From Caldithrix sp. (lineage in GTDB: Bacteria; KSB1; UBA2214; DYKH01): a stretch of 54,219 nucleotides of DNA. The notes beneath the pieces were generated by a model. The model was not told where the DNA came from. It saw only the letters and a program-made list of their open reading frames with translations, and searched no databases. Both the position numbers and the translations under genes were made by a program. The DNA is taken from positions 1 to 54,219 of the forward strand of contig DYKH01000021.1 of assembly GCA_020722685.1 (NCBI GenBank), read 5' to 3'. Within the stretch, counting starts at the first letter, position 1. Each line of letters begins with the position of its first letter. Below, piece after piece: positions 24,271-33,981 of this stretch.

Positions 24271-25194
24271 TCACGTTGACTTGCTACTTCTGAGCGCAGA
24301 CGAATTTCTCATAGCGATTGCTCGATCTTTACCGGCCAAGTCCTGCATGATCTTTATGTCAGCATACCCCGCCTGCTGAAATAATTCTTTGGTTTTCGAT
24401 CCCATGCCGGCACCAATCTCTAAGATGGCGAAGCCGCTGGGCCTCAGCCAAGCGCGTAGCAAGTGAGCAAAGCGGCGATAGAACTGGTATCCATCTTCGC
24501 TTGCCAGAAGGGCGCTCTTCGGCTCAAACTGGCGAATCTCCGGCGGCAGGTGCTCGAATTCACCGGCGCTGACGTAGGGCGGATTTGAGACGATGAGGTC
24601 AAATGACGCTTCAAATTCTTTTTCCGTGCAGGCCAAAACGTCCAGACAACGAAAAGTAATCCGATTCTCGACCTGATTGAGCTTGGCATTCTCCTGCGCG
24701 ATTTTTAAAGCATCCTCGGACACGTCAACGGCAAGCAGTCGAGCATTCTGCAAATTCTTCGCGATGGCAACGACGATGTTCGCCGATCCGGTGCCGATGT
24801 CCAAAATATCGATACGTTCGGATTCGGCATAATGGCTTTTGCAGAGCGTCAACGCCTGCTCGATCAAGATTTCCGTTTCCGGTCGGGGAATCAAAACGCC
24901 CGGCCCTACCTTAAAGGGCAGGGAGAAAAACTCTGTTTCGCCGAGGATGTATTGCAATGGCTCGTGATCGAGCCTTCGCTTGATGAGCTCTTTGAACTTG
25001 ACCAATTCTTCCCGCGAAAGCGGGCGGTCAAAGCTCAGGTACAAATCTACGCGCTTGCAGTTAAGGACATGCGCCAACATCCGTTCGCCATTCAGCCGAC
25101 CATTCTCAAAGCCTTTTTCCGTCAAATACTCAGCGGCCCAGTTGAGCAGTTCTAAGACGCTCCAAACCCTCTGATTGGCCTTGGTGGCTGGCAT
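24271..25194 (-). CDS. prmC: Release factor glutamine methyltransferase PrmC
   Basis: The 307-residue enzyme methylates the glutamine of the GGQ motif in peptide release factors, using S-adenosylmethionine. An N-terminal helical domain is followed by a Rossmann methyltransferase domain with LDIGTGSA at 131-138 and the substrate motif NPPY at 204-207. GVLIPRPETE near 99-108 is a further family hallmark. It starts six bases after the prfA stop, so enzyme and substrate are co-expressed. Confidence 0.96.
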   Translation of the reverse strand: MPATKANQRVWSVLELLNWAAEYLTEKGFENGRLNGERMLAHVLNCKRVDLYLSFDRPLSREELVKFKELIKRRLDHEPLQYILGETEFFSLPFKVGPGVLIPRPETEILIEQALTLCKSHYAESERIDILDIGTGSANIVVAIAKNLQNARLLAVDVSEDALKIAQENAKLNQVENRITFRCLDVLACTEKEFEASFDLIVSNPPYVSAGEFEHLPPEIRQFEPKSALLASEDGYQFYRRFAHLLRAWLRPSGFAILEIGAGMGSKTKELFQQAGYADIKIMQDLAGKDRAIAMRNSSALRSSKST

Positions 25195-25200
25195 TGTCTT

Positions 25201-26268
25201 CTAATCCACCGCTTTCAATTGTTCAGCGCGCTCGACGATCTGCAATTGCTCGATCAGCTCCTCCAAATCTCCCTTCAAGACTTCGTCCAATTTATAGAGC
25301 GTCAGACCGATACGGTGGTCGGTGACGCGGTTTTGCGGAAAATTATAGGTGCGAATCTTGGCGCTTCTGTCGCCGGTGCTGACCATGGAGCGACGCTTGG
25401 CGGTCAACTGGGCCTGTTCTTTTTCCAGAGCCTTTTCATACAAGCGAGCCCTCAGCACCTTGAGGGCTTTGGCCTTGTTTTTGTGCTGGGATTTTTCATC
25501 CTGACAGGTGACCACCATGCCGGTGGGGATGTGAGTAATTCGCACAGCCGAATCGGTGGTATTGACGCTTTGCCCGCCCGGACCCGAGGAGCGAAAGACA
25601 TCAACGCGAATGTCCTGCGGATCGATGGTAACGTCGATCTCCTCTGCTTCCGGTAACACTGCCACGGAAGCAGCGGAAGTGTGAATGCGTCCTCCGGCTT
25701 CGGTGACCGGCACGCGCTGCACCCGGTGCACGCCACCTTCGAATTTCATCTTGCCAAATACGTCTTTGCCGCTGAGAAGGAAAATGATTTCGCGGAACCC
25801 GCCGATTCCCTGCGCATTGGAGCTTAGCACCTCCATTTTCCAATTGTTCTTTTCGGAGAAGTAATGGTACATGCGAAACAAGTCGCCGGCGAATAGCCCA
25901 GCTTCATCGCCGCCGGTGCCGGCGCGAATTTCGACGACGGCGTTGCGGCTGTCCTGCGGGTCTTTGGGAATGAGGAGAATTTTTAGTTGTTCTTCCAATT
26001 CCTGCTGTTTGACCTTGAGGTCGGCCAATTCCGCTTCGGCCAGCTCACGCAGCTCAGCGTCGCCGGACCCTGCCAATAATTGCTGATCGTTGTCGATGTC
26101 GGAGGAGATTTTCTTGTATTGACGAAAGCATTTCACGATGTCGTTGAGATCACTCGCCTCTTTGGCCAAATCCCGGTACAGCGCCGGCCTGTTGATGATT
26201 TCGGGATCGGCCAATTGATTTTCTAACTCGACATAGCGCTTTTCTATGTTAGCAAGTTTTTCGAACAA
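25201..26268 (-). CDS. prfA: Peptide chain release factor 1
   Basis: This 355-residue release factor reads UAA and UAG in the ribosomal A site. GGQ lies at 231-233 (SSGPGGQSVNTT). The codon-reading PxT motif is PVT (187-189), instead of the more common PAT. I place the start at TTG 26268 (product begins MFEKLANIEKRY), preceded by GAGG. An in-frame start at 26337 would overlap the upstream gene and add an atypical leader. Its presence argues that UAG is a normal stop in this organism, relevant to the amber-interrupted gene at 14748. Confidence 0.95.
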   Translation of the reverse strand: MFEKLANIEKRYVELENQLADPEIINRPALYRDLAKEASDLNDIVKCFRQYKKISSDIDNDQQLLAGSGDAELRELAEAELADLKVKQQELEEQLKILLIPKDPQDSRNAVVEIRAGTGGDEAGLFAGDLFRMYHYFSEKNNWKMEVLSSNAQGIGGFREIIFLLSGKDVFGKMKFEGGVHRVQRVPVTEAGGRIHTSAASVAVLPEAEEIDVTIDPQDIRVDVFRSSGPGGQSVNTTDSAVRITHIPTGMVVTCQDEKSQHKNKAKALKVLRARLYEKALEKEQAQLTAKRRSMVSTGDRSAKIRTYNFPQNRVTDHRIGLTLYKLDEVLKGDLEELIEQLQIVERAEQLKAVD

Positions 26269-26293
26269 TGAGTTGCCTCGATGCAAAAAGAAT

Positions 26294-27241
26294 TCATAGC
26301 GGATCGGTGGAGCTGAGGACTTTGGATTGGCCCACAATTGGCTCCAAGCAGAGCGCAGATTTTAAGGCCACCAGAGCCACTTCGAGTTGACTTTCGTCCG
26401 GCTCCTTGGTGGTAATCTTTTGCAGCCAAAGTCCGGGCATGATAAACATCTTGAAGAAGGGGTTCTTGTACCCCTTGTCCGACAACTTGATCAATTCATA
26501 GGAAAGCCCGCCGATGACCGGCACAAAAGCCAAGCGAATCAGCCGCTCGCCTATGGTATCCGGCTTACCAAGAAAGACAAAAACCAGGATACTTACCAGC
26601 ATCACGATCAGCAAGAAGCTGGTGCCGCAACGAGGGTGCAGGGTCGTGTAATCCTTTGTTGAGGCGACCACCAGCTCCTTTTCCGCTTCGTAGGCGTAAA
26701 TGCTTTTGTGCTCGGCGCCGTGGTATTCGAAAACACGCCGGATGTCCTTCCACAGGGAGATAAGATAAATGTAGGCGAGAAAGAACACCAACCGGATGAG
26801 ACCGTCGACGAGGTTAAAGGCAAGTCCTGATTGGAGGGGAAAAAGCTCGGTCAGCAATAAGGGAACATAAAAAAAGAGACCCATGCCCAAAGCAAAAGCC
26901 ACCACCATCGTCAAGCCCATCCAAAGCTTGCTCCACCCGGTGCGGCTTTTGCGGGACGGGCCTTCTTCCTTTGAGGATGTTTCCTCCTGCATTGCCACAT
27001 CGCCGGAAAAAGAAAGGGCCTTCATCCCTAAGACCAGCGATTCGATAAGCACTACCCCTCCACGCAGTATGGGCCAGCCGAGAATTTTGATGCGTTTTAC
27101 AATGGATTCGAACGGTTCGCTTTTGACTACGATATCACCGTTGGGCTTGCGCACGGCCACCGCAACGCGCTGCGGCCCGCGCATCATCACGCCTTCGATA
27201 ACTGCTTGCCCACCTACGGTGTTTTTTTTCTTTGGTTGCAT
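26294..27241 (-). CDS. DUF1385 membrane protein
   Basis: The 315-residue protein begins with the family hallmark VGGQAVIEGVMMRGP and has several membrane segments (for example GLTMVVAFALGMGLFFYVPLLL and FLLIVMLVSILVFVFL). The conserved EYHGAEHK motif sits near the middle. Members are widely found next to prfA and rpmE; their function is not established. ATG 27241 gives the usual N terminus, although no clear ribosome binding site precedes it. Its 3' end lies 25 bases before prfA. Confidence 0.85.
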   Translation of the reverse strand: MQPKKKNTVGGQAVIEGVMMRGPQRVAVAVRKPNGDIVVKSEPFESIVKRIKILGWPILRGGVVLIESLVLGMKALSFSGDVAMQEETSSKEEGPSRKSRTGWSKLWMGLTMVVAFALGMGLFFYVPLLLTELFPLQSGLAFNLVDGLIRLVFFLAYIYLISLWKDIRRVFEYHGAEHKSIYAYEAEKELVVASTKDYTTLHPRCGTSFLLIVMLVSILVFVFLGKPDTIGERLIRLAFVPVIGGLSYELIKLSDKGYKNPFFKMFIMPGLWLQKITTKEPDESQLEVALVALKSALCLEPIVGQSKVLSSTDPL

Positions 27242-27361
27242 AGATAAAATGTAGGTCCCAAAACAATAGTGCTTGCTTACGATAATTTGTCTCTCCCCTT
27301 TGCACTGGAGAGTAGCTGACCGGATCATTCTCATTCTATGAGCAAGCCAATTCGGTCCGCA

Positions 27362-27410
27362 AAATAAAAAACGGAATAAGTCCCAACAAACGGGATAAAT
27401 TATTCCGTTT
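27362..27410 (-). terminator. Rho-independent terminator of rpmE
   Basis: Read on the minus strand, ACGGAATAA (27408-27400) pairs with TTATTCCGT (27379-27371), followed by TTTTTTATTTT. It lies 20 bases after the rpmE stop and separates rho-rpmE from DUF1385-prfA-prmC. Confidence 0.85.
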
Positions 27411-27429
27411 CATTTCCCAAATGGCTGCG

Positions 27430-27654
27430 CTAAGATTGCTTGGCAGTGTCGCTTTCATGTATTTTATAGCGGCGTCGGAACTGCTCGACTCGACCGGCGG
27501 TATCGACGAACTTTTGCTTCCCGGTAAAGAATGGATGGCAGTTCGAACAGATTTCCAATTTCAAGTCACCAACGGTGGAACGAACTTGGAAGGTGTTTCC
27601 ACAGGCGCAGGTGACGGTTCCAACTTTGTATTGGGGATGAATACCCGCTTTCAA
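27430..27654 (-). CDS. rpmE: 50S ribosomal protein L31 (zinc type)
   Basis: The 74-residue ribosomal protein begins at TTG 27654 (product [10 protein letters not shown]), preceded by AAGGAGAGTTCATC. The zinc-binding cysteines are visible in TCACGNTF and [12 protein letters not shown], so it is the zinc-containing form of L31. [20 protein letters not shown] is the family core. A much longer open frame extends upstream to 27939 but has no matching protein sequence. It follows rho. Confidence 0.95.
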   Translation of the reverse strand: MKAGIHPQYKVGTVTCACGNTFQVRSTVGDLKLEICSNCHPFFTGKQKFVDTAGRVEQFRRRYKIHESDTAKQS

Positions 27655-27991
27655 GATGAACTCTCCTTCTATGACCTTTTTTGAAAAAGACTCTTTTCCT
27701 AAAATGCGGGCGAAATTTAGACAAAAATTATTAGGATTGCAAGGAAAAGATTTGCCCCAAGTGGTCACAAGTTGGCGGGTAGGAAATCTGGTCGGCAAAC
27801 CATCGCTTGGCGGCCAGATTTGCCCACTCCTTCCCAAGTAAATAGCCAAGACCTGTAGGGCGGTTACCCTCAAGATCAAATGAAACCGAGGCTGCTCCGT
27901 TTCTGTGAATAGTCCGCAGGTTTCAGGCATTTCCGTCATTGTTCAGCGGCAGAGCGGCCAGGGAAATTCCTCCGGATCAAATCAGGAGCCT

Positions 27992-29239
27992 CTACATGCT
28001 CATGGATTCCAGAAAGCTCTTGTTGGACTTGGTTCCTTGCATCTTGTTGAGCAGAAATTCCATGGCCTCGACGGTGGACAATTCTGCTAACAGCTTGCGC
28101 AAGATCCAAGCGCGATTGAGCTCCAAATCAGTCAACAGCAACTCTTCTTTTCGGGTTCCTGAGCGGTTCACATCGATAGCAGGGAAGATACGGCGGTCAG
28201 AGAGTCGGCGATCGAGGACGATTTCCATGTTGCCGGTGCCTTTGAATTCTTCAAAGATGACTTCATCCATGCGACTGCCGGTGTCGATGAGGGCGGTGGC
28301 AATGATCGTCAGGCTCCCGCCTTCCTCGATATTGCGTGCGGCGCCAAAGAAACGTTTGGGCCGGTGGAGTGCATTGGCATCGACGCCGCCGGAGAGGATT
28401 TTCCCACTATGGGGAACGACGGCGTTATGCGCACGCGCCAGACGGGTAATACTGTCCAATAGAATACAGACATCGTGACCATATTCGGTCAAGCGTTTGG
28501 CCTTCTCCAAGACCATATCCGACACCTGCACGTGGCGCTCGGCCGGCTCATCGAAGGTCGAGCTGATAACTTCGGCCTTGACCGACCGCTCCATGTCAGT
28601 GACTTCCTCAGGACGCTCGTCGATCAAAAGCACGATCATTTTGATGTCAGGGTGATTGGCGGTTATGGCGTTGGCGATTTTTTGCAGGATGGTGGTTTTA
28701 CCGGTCTTTGGTTGTGCTACGATGAGGCCTCTTTGTCCCTTACCGAGTGGGGTCAGAAGATTCATAATCCGCAGGGTATAATCGTTGGGAGTGGTTTCCA
28801 GGTTAACCCTGGAATTTGGATAAAGCGGGGTCAAATTGTCGAACAGAATCTTGCTTTTTGCCTCCTCCGGATTCTCGTAATTCACCGCTTCAACTTTGAG
28901 CAGGGCAAAAAAGCGCTCGTTCTCTTTGGGTGGACGAATTTGTCCGGAAACCGTGTCGCCGGTTCTAAGGCCAAAGCGCTTGATTTGCGAGGGCGAGACG
29001 TAAATGTCATCGGGGCCAGGCAGGTAATTGAAATCCGGTGAGCGGAGGAAGCCATAGCCGTCAGGCAAGACTTCCAAAACTCCCTCGGCAAAAATAAGGC
29101 CTTCTTTTTTGGTTTGTTCTTCAAGAATTTTGAAAATCAACTCGGATTTTTTAAGTCCGGTGAAGCCGCTCACTCCCAGGTCCTGCGCCATGTGAGTCAG
29201 ATCGGCTATCTTTAGTGCTTTCAATTCAGCTATATCCAT
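27992..29239 (-). CDS. rho: Transcription termination factor Rho
   Basis: The 415-residue hexameric RNA helicase terminates transcription. The N-terminal Rho-N helical region ([18 protein letters not shown]) is followed by the RNA-binding OB fold ([22 protein letters not shown], about 61-82). The ATPase domain has Walker [10 protein letters not shown] (about 175-183), Walker [13 protein letters not shown], and the Q-loop region [12 protein letters not shown] 29239 follows GAGGAACTCA; an in-frame TTG twelve bases upstream overlaps that site. There is no large N-terminal insertion. It leads the rho-rpmE transcript. Confidence 0.97.
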   Translation of the reverse strand: MDIAELKALKIADLTHMAQDLGVSGFTGLKKSELIFKILEEQTKKEGLIFAEGVLEVLPDGYGFLRSPDFNYLPGPDDIYVSPSQIKRFGLRTGDTVSGQIRPPKENERFFALLKVEAVNYENPEEAKSKILFDNLTPLYPNSRVNLETTPNDYTLRIMNLLTPLGKGQRGLIVAQPKTGKTTILQKIANAITANHPDIKMIVLLIDERPEEVTDMERSVKAEVISSTFDEPAERHVQVSDMVLEKAKRLTEYGHDVCILLDSITRLARAHNAVVPHSGKILSGGVDANALHRPKRFFGAARNIEEGGSLTIIATALIDTGSRMDEVIFEEFKGTGNMEIVLDRRLSDRRIFPAIDVNRSGTRKEELLLTDLELNRAWILRKLLAELSTVEAMEFLLNKMQGTKSNKSFLESMSM

Positions 29240-29707
29240 TGAGTTCCTCAAAGTTTTATGGTTACGTTGATGAGTTCATTATTTTCGCAAACTTTCATAA
29301 AAGCGTCGGGAGATGCTCGTCGCCGCTAAGCAAGCGTTCTCCTCCCGCCCTCAAAATGAACGTTGTCGATCATCGGAACAAAAGTTTTGATTGGTCTCGT
29401 CTCGAAGCGGGATAATCATTCCCTTACGAAAGCCTATGCGGTAGGCAGTGAGAGTACCATGAGAATCATGAGCGTGCTGTCAGTGAAAATCACCAGGTTA
29501 AAATGGGAGGTTGCTGCTCGGTCATCCGTTGCGAATGCGAAGCAGTCTGGTAGCATGTGCTGCAATGCTGATCCCTCTATCTGACATGGTTATCAGGACG
29601 ATTGGCGCCAGAATCTGGAGAATGTGGATCATGTGGATACTTGAGAAAAGGGCTCATTCCGTCGTTAGCGCCCAAGAATTAGGCGTCTGCGACGAGTAGC
29701 ATTGCAC
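29240..29707. other. Intergenic region, no gene seen
   Basis: This 468-base gap between rho and the ABC ATPase gene has only short open frames without family resemblance. I see no tRNA, riboswitch or clear terminator. Confidence 0.6.
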
Positions 29708-30808
29708 TTAACAAATTGTCTCCTCTGTTTGGAGGTCGATAAAATGCGCCTTACCCATCTCAAAGCCGACGCGAAAATCAGCATTGACCGGCGGTATGCT
29801 GCGCGCATTGACCCGTGCGATGATGGTTTCCTGTCCCGTGTTTAAATATAGAAATATTTCATTCCCCATCGGCTCCACTACTTCTACCTTGCAACACGCC
29901 TCACTGTACAGCTCGGTATTTTGCAGGGTGGCATATTCATGGATATTTTCTGGGCGAATACCCAGCAGGATGGTTCGATCCAGATAATTGCTTACTGCTT
30001 GTTGGTGGTGATTGGCTACCCGCAGCTTGAGTTGCCCACTGGTAAAGTAAAGACCGCCGTTACGGACGATGCGGCCCTCAATGAAGTTCATTGCCGGACT
30101 CCCGATAAAACCGGCGACAAACTTGTTTTTGGGATTGTGATAAAGATTCAAAGGCGTGTCGGTTTGTTGGATTTTGCCGTCCTTCATGACGACGATACGA
30201 TCCCCCATGGTCATCGCCTCTATCTGGTCATGAGTAACGTAGATCATGGTCGTTCCCAGCCGCGAGTGCAATTTGGAAATCTCGGTGCGCATCTGCACGC
30301 GCAGCTTGGCGTCCAAGTTGGAAAGAGGCTCATCGAACAAGAACACTTGCGGCTTGCGCACGATGGCGCGACCTACCGCCACCCGCTGTCGCTGTCCGCC
30401 CGATAGGGCTTTCGGCTTGCGTTCTAACAGAGATGTGATGCCTAGTATTTCCGCGGCGTCCTTAACTCTTGCGTCAATTTCTTTTTTGGGGAATTTGCGC
30501 AGCTTGAGTCCGAAAGCCATATTTTCATAGACCGTCATGTGCGGGTAGAGCGCATAGTTCTGAAAAACCATGGCAATATCCCGGTCTTTGGGAGGAACGT
30601 CATTCACCACCCGGTCGCCAATCTTGATCGTGCCTGAGGAAACATCCTCAAGTCCCGCTACCATGCGCAAGGTGGTCGATTTTCCACAGCCGGAAGGCCC
30701 AACAAGCACAACGAATTCTTTGTCTTTGATAAAAATGTCCGCAGAATCCACGGCCAGAACATTTTTATCAAAAATCTTGGTGACTTTGCTCAACTCGACA
30801 CTGGCCAC
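29708..30808 (-). CDS. ugpC: Sugar ABC transporter ATP-binding protein (MalK/UgpC type)
   Basis: This 366-residue ATPase energises CUT1-type carbohydrate importers. It has Walker [10 protein letters not shown] (37-45), Q-loop FQNYALYPH, signature LSGGQRQR (135-142), Walker [13 protein letters not shown] and the H-loop TH. A C-terminal TOBE/OB regulatory domain follows (about 240-366). No permease or binding protein for a CUT1 system lies nearby, so it may be a shared ATPase serving several importers, as MsmK-type proteins do. That role is inference. The symbol is by family, not by substrate. Confidence 0.92.
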   Translation of the reverse strand: MASVELSKVTKIFDKNVLAVDSADIFIKDKEFVVLVGPSGCGKSTTLRMVAGLEDVSSGTIKIGDRVVNDVPPKDRDIAMVFQNYALYPHMTVYENMAFGLKLRKFPKKEIDARVKDAAEILGITSLLERKPKALSGGQRQRVAVGRAIVRKPQVFLFDEPLSNLDAKLRVQMRTEISKLHSRLGTTMIYVTHDQIEAMTMGDRIVVMKDGKIQQTDTPLNLYHNPKNKFVAGFIGSPAMNFIEGRIVRNGGLYFTSGQLKLRVANHHQQAVSNYLDRTILLGIRPENIHEYATLQNTELYSEACCKVEVVEPMGNEIFLYLNTGQETIIARVNARSIPPVNADFRVGFEMGKAHFIDLQTEETIC

Positions 30809-30976
30809 GAATGCTCTCCACGTAAACTTGGTAAATTTTTATCGGGCGGCAAAATAATAAGCAATGTTTCGCAAAATTGCAAAAGGCACAGTAGATTATT
30901 TTGGAGTATCAATTGGCGTGATTAGAGCAATGAGGCATTGCAGGTTCCAAAGCTGGGCAAATTTAGCAAAAAAGCA

Positions 30977-32290
30977 TTAGCTTGTCAAGCTTTTTATTTT
31001 CTGCATTGCCTCACCAACGACATAATGCGAGCCGGTGATGCAAACGAGACCACGCTGAGGGCACGTTTTGACGGCGAATTCTACTGCCTCCGCAACGGAT
31101 GCGAAGGAACGATGGGGTACGCGTTGTTTTTCTGATTCATCCGCGATTGAGCGTGCGTCTAGCGACTTGGGCGTTTGCGCTTGCACCGCCAGAATGCGTG
31201 CGGCAACGTTTCTCATCGACGCTATCATTCGACGATAGTCTTTGTCTTTGAGCACGCCCAGAATGAAGGTCGTCACTGAATCCGGATAGAATGACCTGAG
31301 CATCCAGCAAAGCCTCTGCATCGCCGCAGCGTTATGGGCGACATCTACGATGACGTGCGGATCGAGGCTGACGGTTTCAAACCGACCCGGCCATCGCACC
31401 TGTTTCAAACCACGGACAATCGCCGCTTCGTTCAAATCTATTCCTTGGTCACGCAGCAATTGAGCGGTGCAAATGGCCGCGCAGGCGTTTTTCACCTGAT
31501 GCGGTCCGGCTAAGGCAAGTTCCACGCGAGCTCGCATAAATCCGTCGCCGTTAGCGTTGAATTGCGAGCCGGTGGCCTGCATCTTCAAGTCGTGAATTCG
31601 GCACTGCTGTCGTGAGCGATAAAGAGGACTTGAGTTGACCAAGCATGCGTTACTTATTACGCCCTCTGCGCTGCGGGGCAACTGGCCGATAACGCACGGG
31701 ACGCCTTGCTTGATGATACCGGCTTTTTCTGCGGCAATTTTTGCCAACGAATCGCCGAGGTGCTCGGTATGATCGAAGCTTATGTCGGTGATAACTGAGA
31801 CCAAAGGTGTAACAATGTTGGTGGCGTCCAAGCGGCCACCCAGGCCGACTTCTAAGAACGCAACGTCAATTTTGGCCGTGGCAAAGAATAGAAATGCGAT
31901 CGCGGTCATGGCTTCAAAAAAGGTGCAGCCCAAGCGTTCAATGGCGGGTCTTAGCCGGTTCACCAATTGGGCAAAATCCTCTTTGCTCATCACTCGGCCG
32001 CCGACTTGAATCCTCTCCAATACGCTGACCAAATGCGGCGAAGTGTACATGCCGGTTTTCAAGCCGGATTGGCGGCAAATGGACTCCAACATGGCAGTCA
32101 CGGAGCCTTTGCCGTTGGTTCCGGCAATATGTACGCAAGGAAAGCGGGTTTGCGGATTGCCGAACTCTTCCATAATCCGTGCCATCCGATCCAAGCCCAG
32201 CTTCCAAGTGAACTGCTGGCGGCTGAGAAGAAATTCTTCGGCCTGACGAAAGGTCAGTGAGCTCACAGGGATTCCTAAACAGGTGATCAA
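30977..32290 (-). CDS. folC: Folylpolyglutamate/dihydrofolate synthase
   Basis: The 437-residue Mur-ligase-like enzyme adds glutamate to folates and, in the bifunctional form, joins dihydropteroate to glutamate. The ATP loop HIAGTNGKGSV is near residue 55, and the family motifs FEAMTAIAFLFF, EVGLGGRLDATN and SFDHTEHLG follow. The C-terminal ligase domain includes VDVAHNAAAM. The frame opens at TTG 32290, overlapping the upstream stop; a GTG at 32266, preceded by AGGAATCC, is an equally good start. It sits 3' of the propeller protein gene. Confidence 0.94.
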   Translation of the reverse strand: MITCLGIPVSSLTFRQAEEFLLSRQQFTWKLGLDRMARIMEEFGNPQTRFPCVHIAGTNGKGSVTAMLESICRQSGLKTGMYTSPHLVSVLERIQVGGRVMSKEDFAQLVNRLRPAIERLGCTFFEAMTAIAFLFFATAKIDVAFLEVGLGGRLDATNIVTPLVSVITDISFDHTEHLGDSLAKIAAEKAGIIKQGVPCVIGQLPRSAEGVISNACLVNSSPLYRSRQQCRIHDLKMQATGSQFNANGDGFMRARVELALAGPHQVKNACAAICTAQLLRDQGIDLNEAAIVRGLKQVRWPGRFETVSLDPHVIVDVAHNAAAMQRLCWMLRSFYPDSVTTFILGVLKDKDYRRMIASMRNVAARILAVQAQTPKSLDARSIADESEKQRVPHRSFASVAEAVEFAVKTCPQRGLVCITGSHYVVGEAMQKIKSLTS

Positions 32291-33981
32291 TCAAGTCGGT
32301 ACGGAGCGTTCCAATAAAAGCGGGTCACACCCCGGTCGGTGCCGAACCAAATATAGTCGCCATCGAGCAAAAGAGACAAAACAGTGTCTGAGGGTAGACC
32401 GTCCTCCCGGCCAAAATGCACCCATCTTTCGTTCTTCTTGTCGTATTTGAGGACGCCATCATTGCTGGCAACCCAAACAGCCGTTTTCGTCGCCAAAATA
32501 CGGTGTATTTCGGCTCGGGTCTTATAGGTTCTAGCCGCGGCGTTTATCGCCTCTTTGGTTTTAGAATTTAGGGACCAAATTCCTTCCGCGGTAGCGAACC
32601 ACAACTCATCGCCATAGGCGGAAACTGCGAAAGTGACTTCACCGCCGGCTCCCAGCAATTCCTTGTAAACGCCGCCGGTATTCTTGTACTTGTTGTAATA
32701 GTAAAGCCCCATTTCCGTCGCCAGCCAAACGGTGCTGTCCTGTAGATCCAAATCATAAACGGCAACAGTGCCGAGCTGCGGGTAGAGTACGCTGCGAATG
32801 TGCATGGAATCGGTTCCCACTCCGGCCTTCATCACTCGGGAGACGCCGCCATCCGTGGCGACCCAAATGGAGCTGTCGTCCACCACGATGTCGTTGACGC
32901 GGTTGTCCACCAGATGATCGACCACCGTATAGGTTCGCCAAATGCGTTTGTTGCGGTCGTAGCGAGTCAAACCGTCTCGGGTTCCTACCCAAATGGTCGC
33001 GCCGTCCACTGCCATACTGCTGATTTGATCGTTGGAAAAACCCGTCAGCAGATAAGATTCGAAATAGCTGGGTTCCCCGTTAGGTATCAACCACTCGGTC
33101 AACCCAGCGGGGTGCTTATGGTTTTGTATGCCTCCCAACCAAAAGGATTCGTCGTCTTTGGCAATTGCATCCACAGCCTCATCCCAGAGACCAAAGGAAA
33201 GCAATTCCAAGCGCAAAGTTGGAAGGTCTGCTCGCCCGGCGCCCAATCCCCAGGTGCCGAGCCACAGATTTTGCCATCGATCCCTCACCCAGCAAGTGAT
33301 GTTGAAACGTCGTAATTTGAGATCATCGATATAATGATTGCGTTCGTCAAACAGGTAGCCGCCGGACATGAATAAGTAGGGCAAAGCCGCTTCACGCGGC
33401 GCCTTTGCTCCGTACCAGGTGATGGAACTATCGTCTTCCGGTCTGTTGACCGGTGCGAAGGATGCCGAGGTGTTGTCAGAGACCAACCAACGTTCCTGTG
33501 AGGTAACCACATAAACCTGCCGGTCGGAGCCGAACCCGATGGAGGCAATGGGATCGTTGGGGGAAAGGCCGATTTCATCATAGAAAGTATTGTACCAGAG
33601 CTGGGAAGCGGGCTCGAGATAGCTGATGCCCAAATCGTGCACCGACCAGAGGAATCCGGTGTTGAAATCCATTGCCACCAGATGAATGTTGTCATCCGCA
33701 AGTCCATTGCTTACGGTCCAGGGGAATTCCCATTTGTTGCTAAAAAAATTATAGCGTGTGATGCCGCCGGTTGTAGCAAAGTAGATATGCTCTTGGCCGA
33801 TGGAGATGCTGCGGACGAAACGTGTGGTGGAATAGGTGATCCAATCCCCTTGGCGATAATTCCGATTGGTTCCGCGTATGCGCAGTTCTGCTGCGGCGCT
33901 GCCGCCCAAGCCGGCGAAAAAGGCGACAAGGGTGAGGCCCAAACCAAGAGCGCTTCTGAGAGTGGCGGCGGTACAGCTCAT
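32287..33981 (-). CDS. Secreted beta-propeller repeat protein
   Basis: The 564-residue protein has a signal peptide (AALGLGLTLVAFFAGLGG-like, cleavage near AAAEL). At least ten short repeats follow with the two-component-regulator-propeller pattern, for example IYFATTGGITRYN, IWVGTRDGLTRYD, IWVATDGGVSRV, VWLATEMGLYYYN and IWFGTDRGVTRFY. Such repeats form the sensory propellers of hybrid kinases and PorZ-like proteins, but here no kinase, transmembrane anchor or sorting domain is attached. It overlaps the sigma-54 regulator gene by four bases (ATGA), so the two are translationally coupled. Confidence 0.85.
   Translation of the reverse strand: MSCTAATLRSALGLGLTLVAFFAGLGGSAAAELRIRGTNRNYRQGDWITYSTTRFVRSISIGQEHIYFATTGGITRYNFFSNKWEFPWTVSNGLADDNIHLVAMDFNTGFLWSVHDLGISYLEPASQLWYNTFYDEIGLSPNDPIASIGFGSDRQVYVVTSQERWLVSDNTSASFAPVNRPEDDSSITWYGAKAPREAALPYLFMSGGYLFDERNHYIDDLKLRRFNITCWVRDRWQNLWLGTWGLGAGRADLPTLRLELLSFGLWDEAVDAIAKDDESFWLGGIQNHKHPAGLTEWLIPNGEPSYFESYLLTGFSNDQISSMAVDGATIWVGTRDGLTRYDRNKRIWRTYTVVDHLVDNRVNDIVVDDSSIWVATDGGVSRVMKAGVGTDSMHIRSVLYPQLGTVAVYDLDLQDSTVWLATEMGLYYYNKYKNTGGVYKELLGAGGEVTFAVSAYGDELWFATAEGIWSLNSKTKEAINAAARTYKTRAEIHRILATKTAVWVASNDGVLKYDKKNERWVHFGREDGLPSDTVLSLLLDGDYIWFGTDRGVTRFYWNAPYRLD

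Noticed and set aside
27655..27939. Upstream extension of the rpmE frame to 169 codons
   Set aside because: Only the last 74 codons match L31, and a strong ribosome binding site precedes the TTG at 27654.
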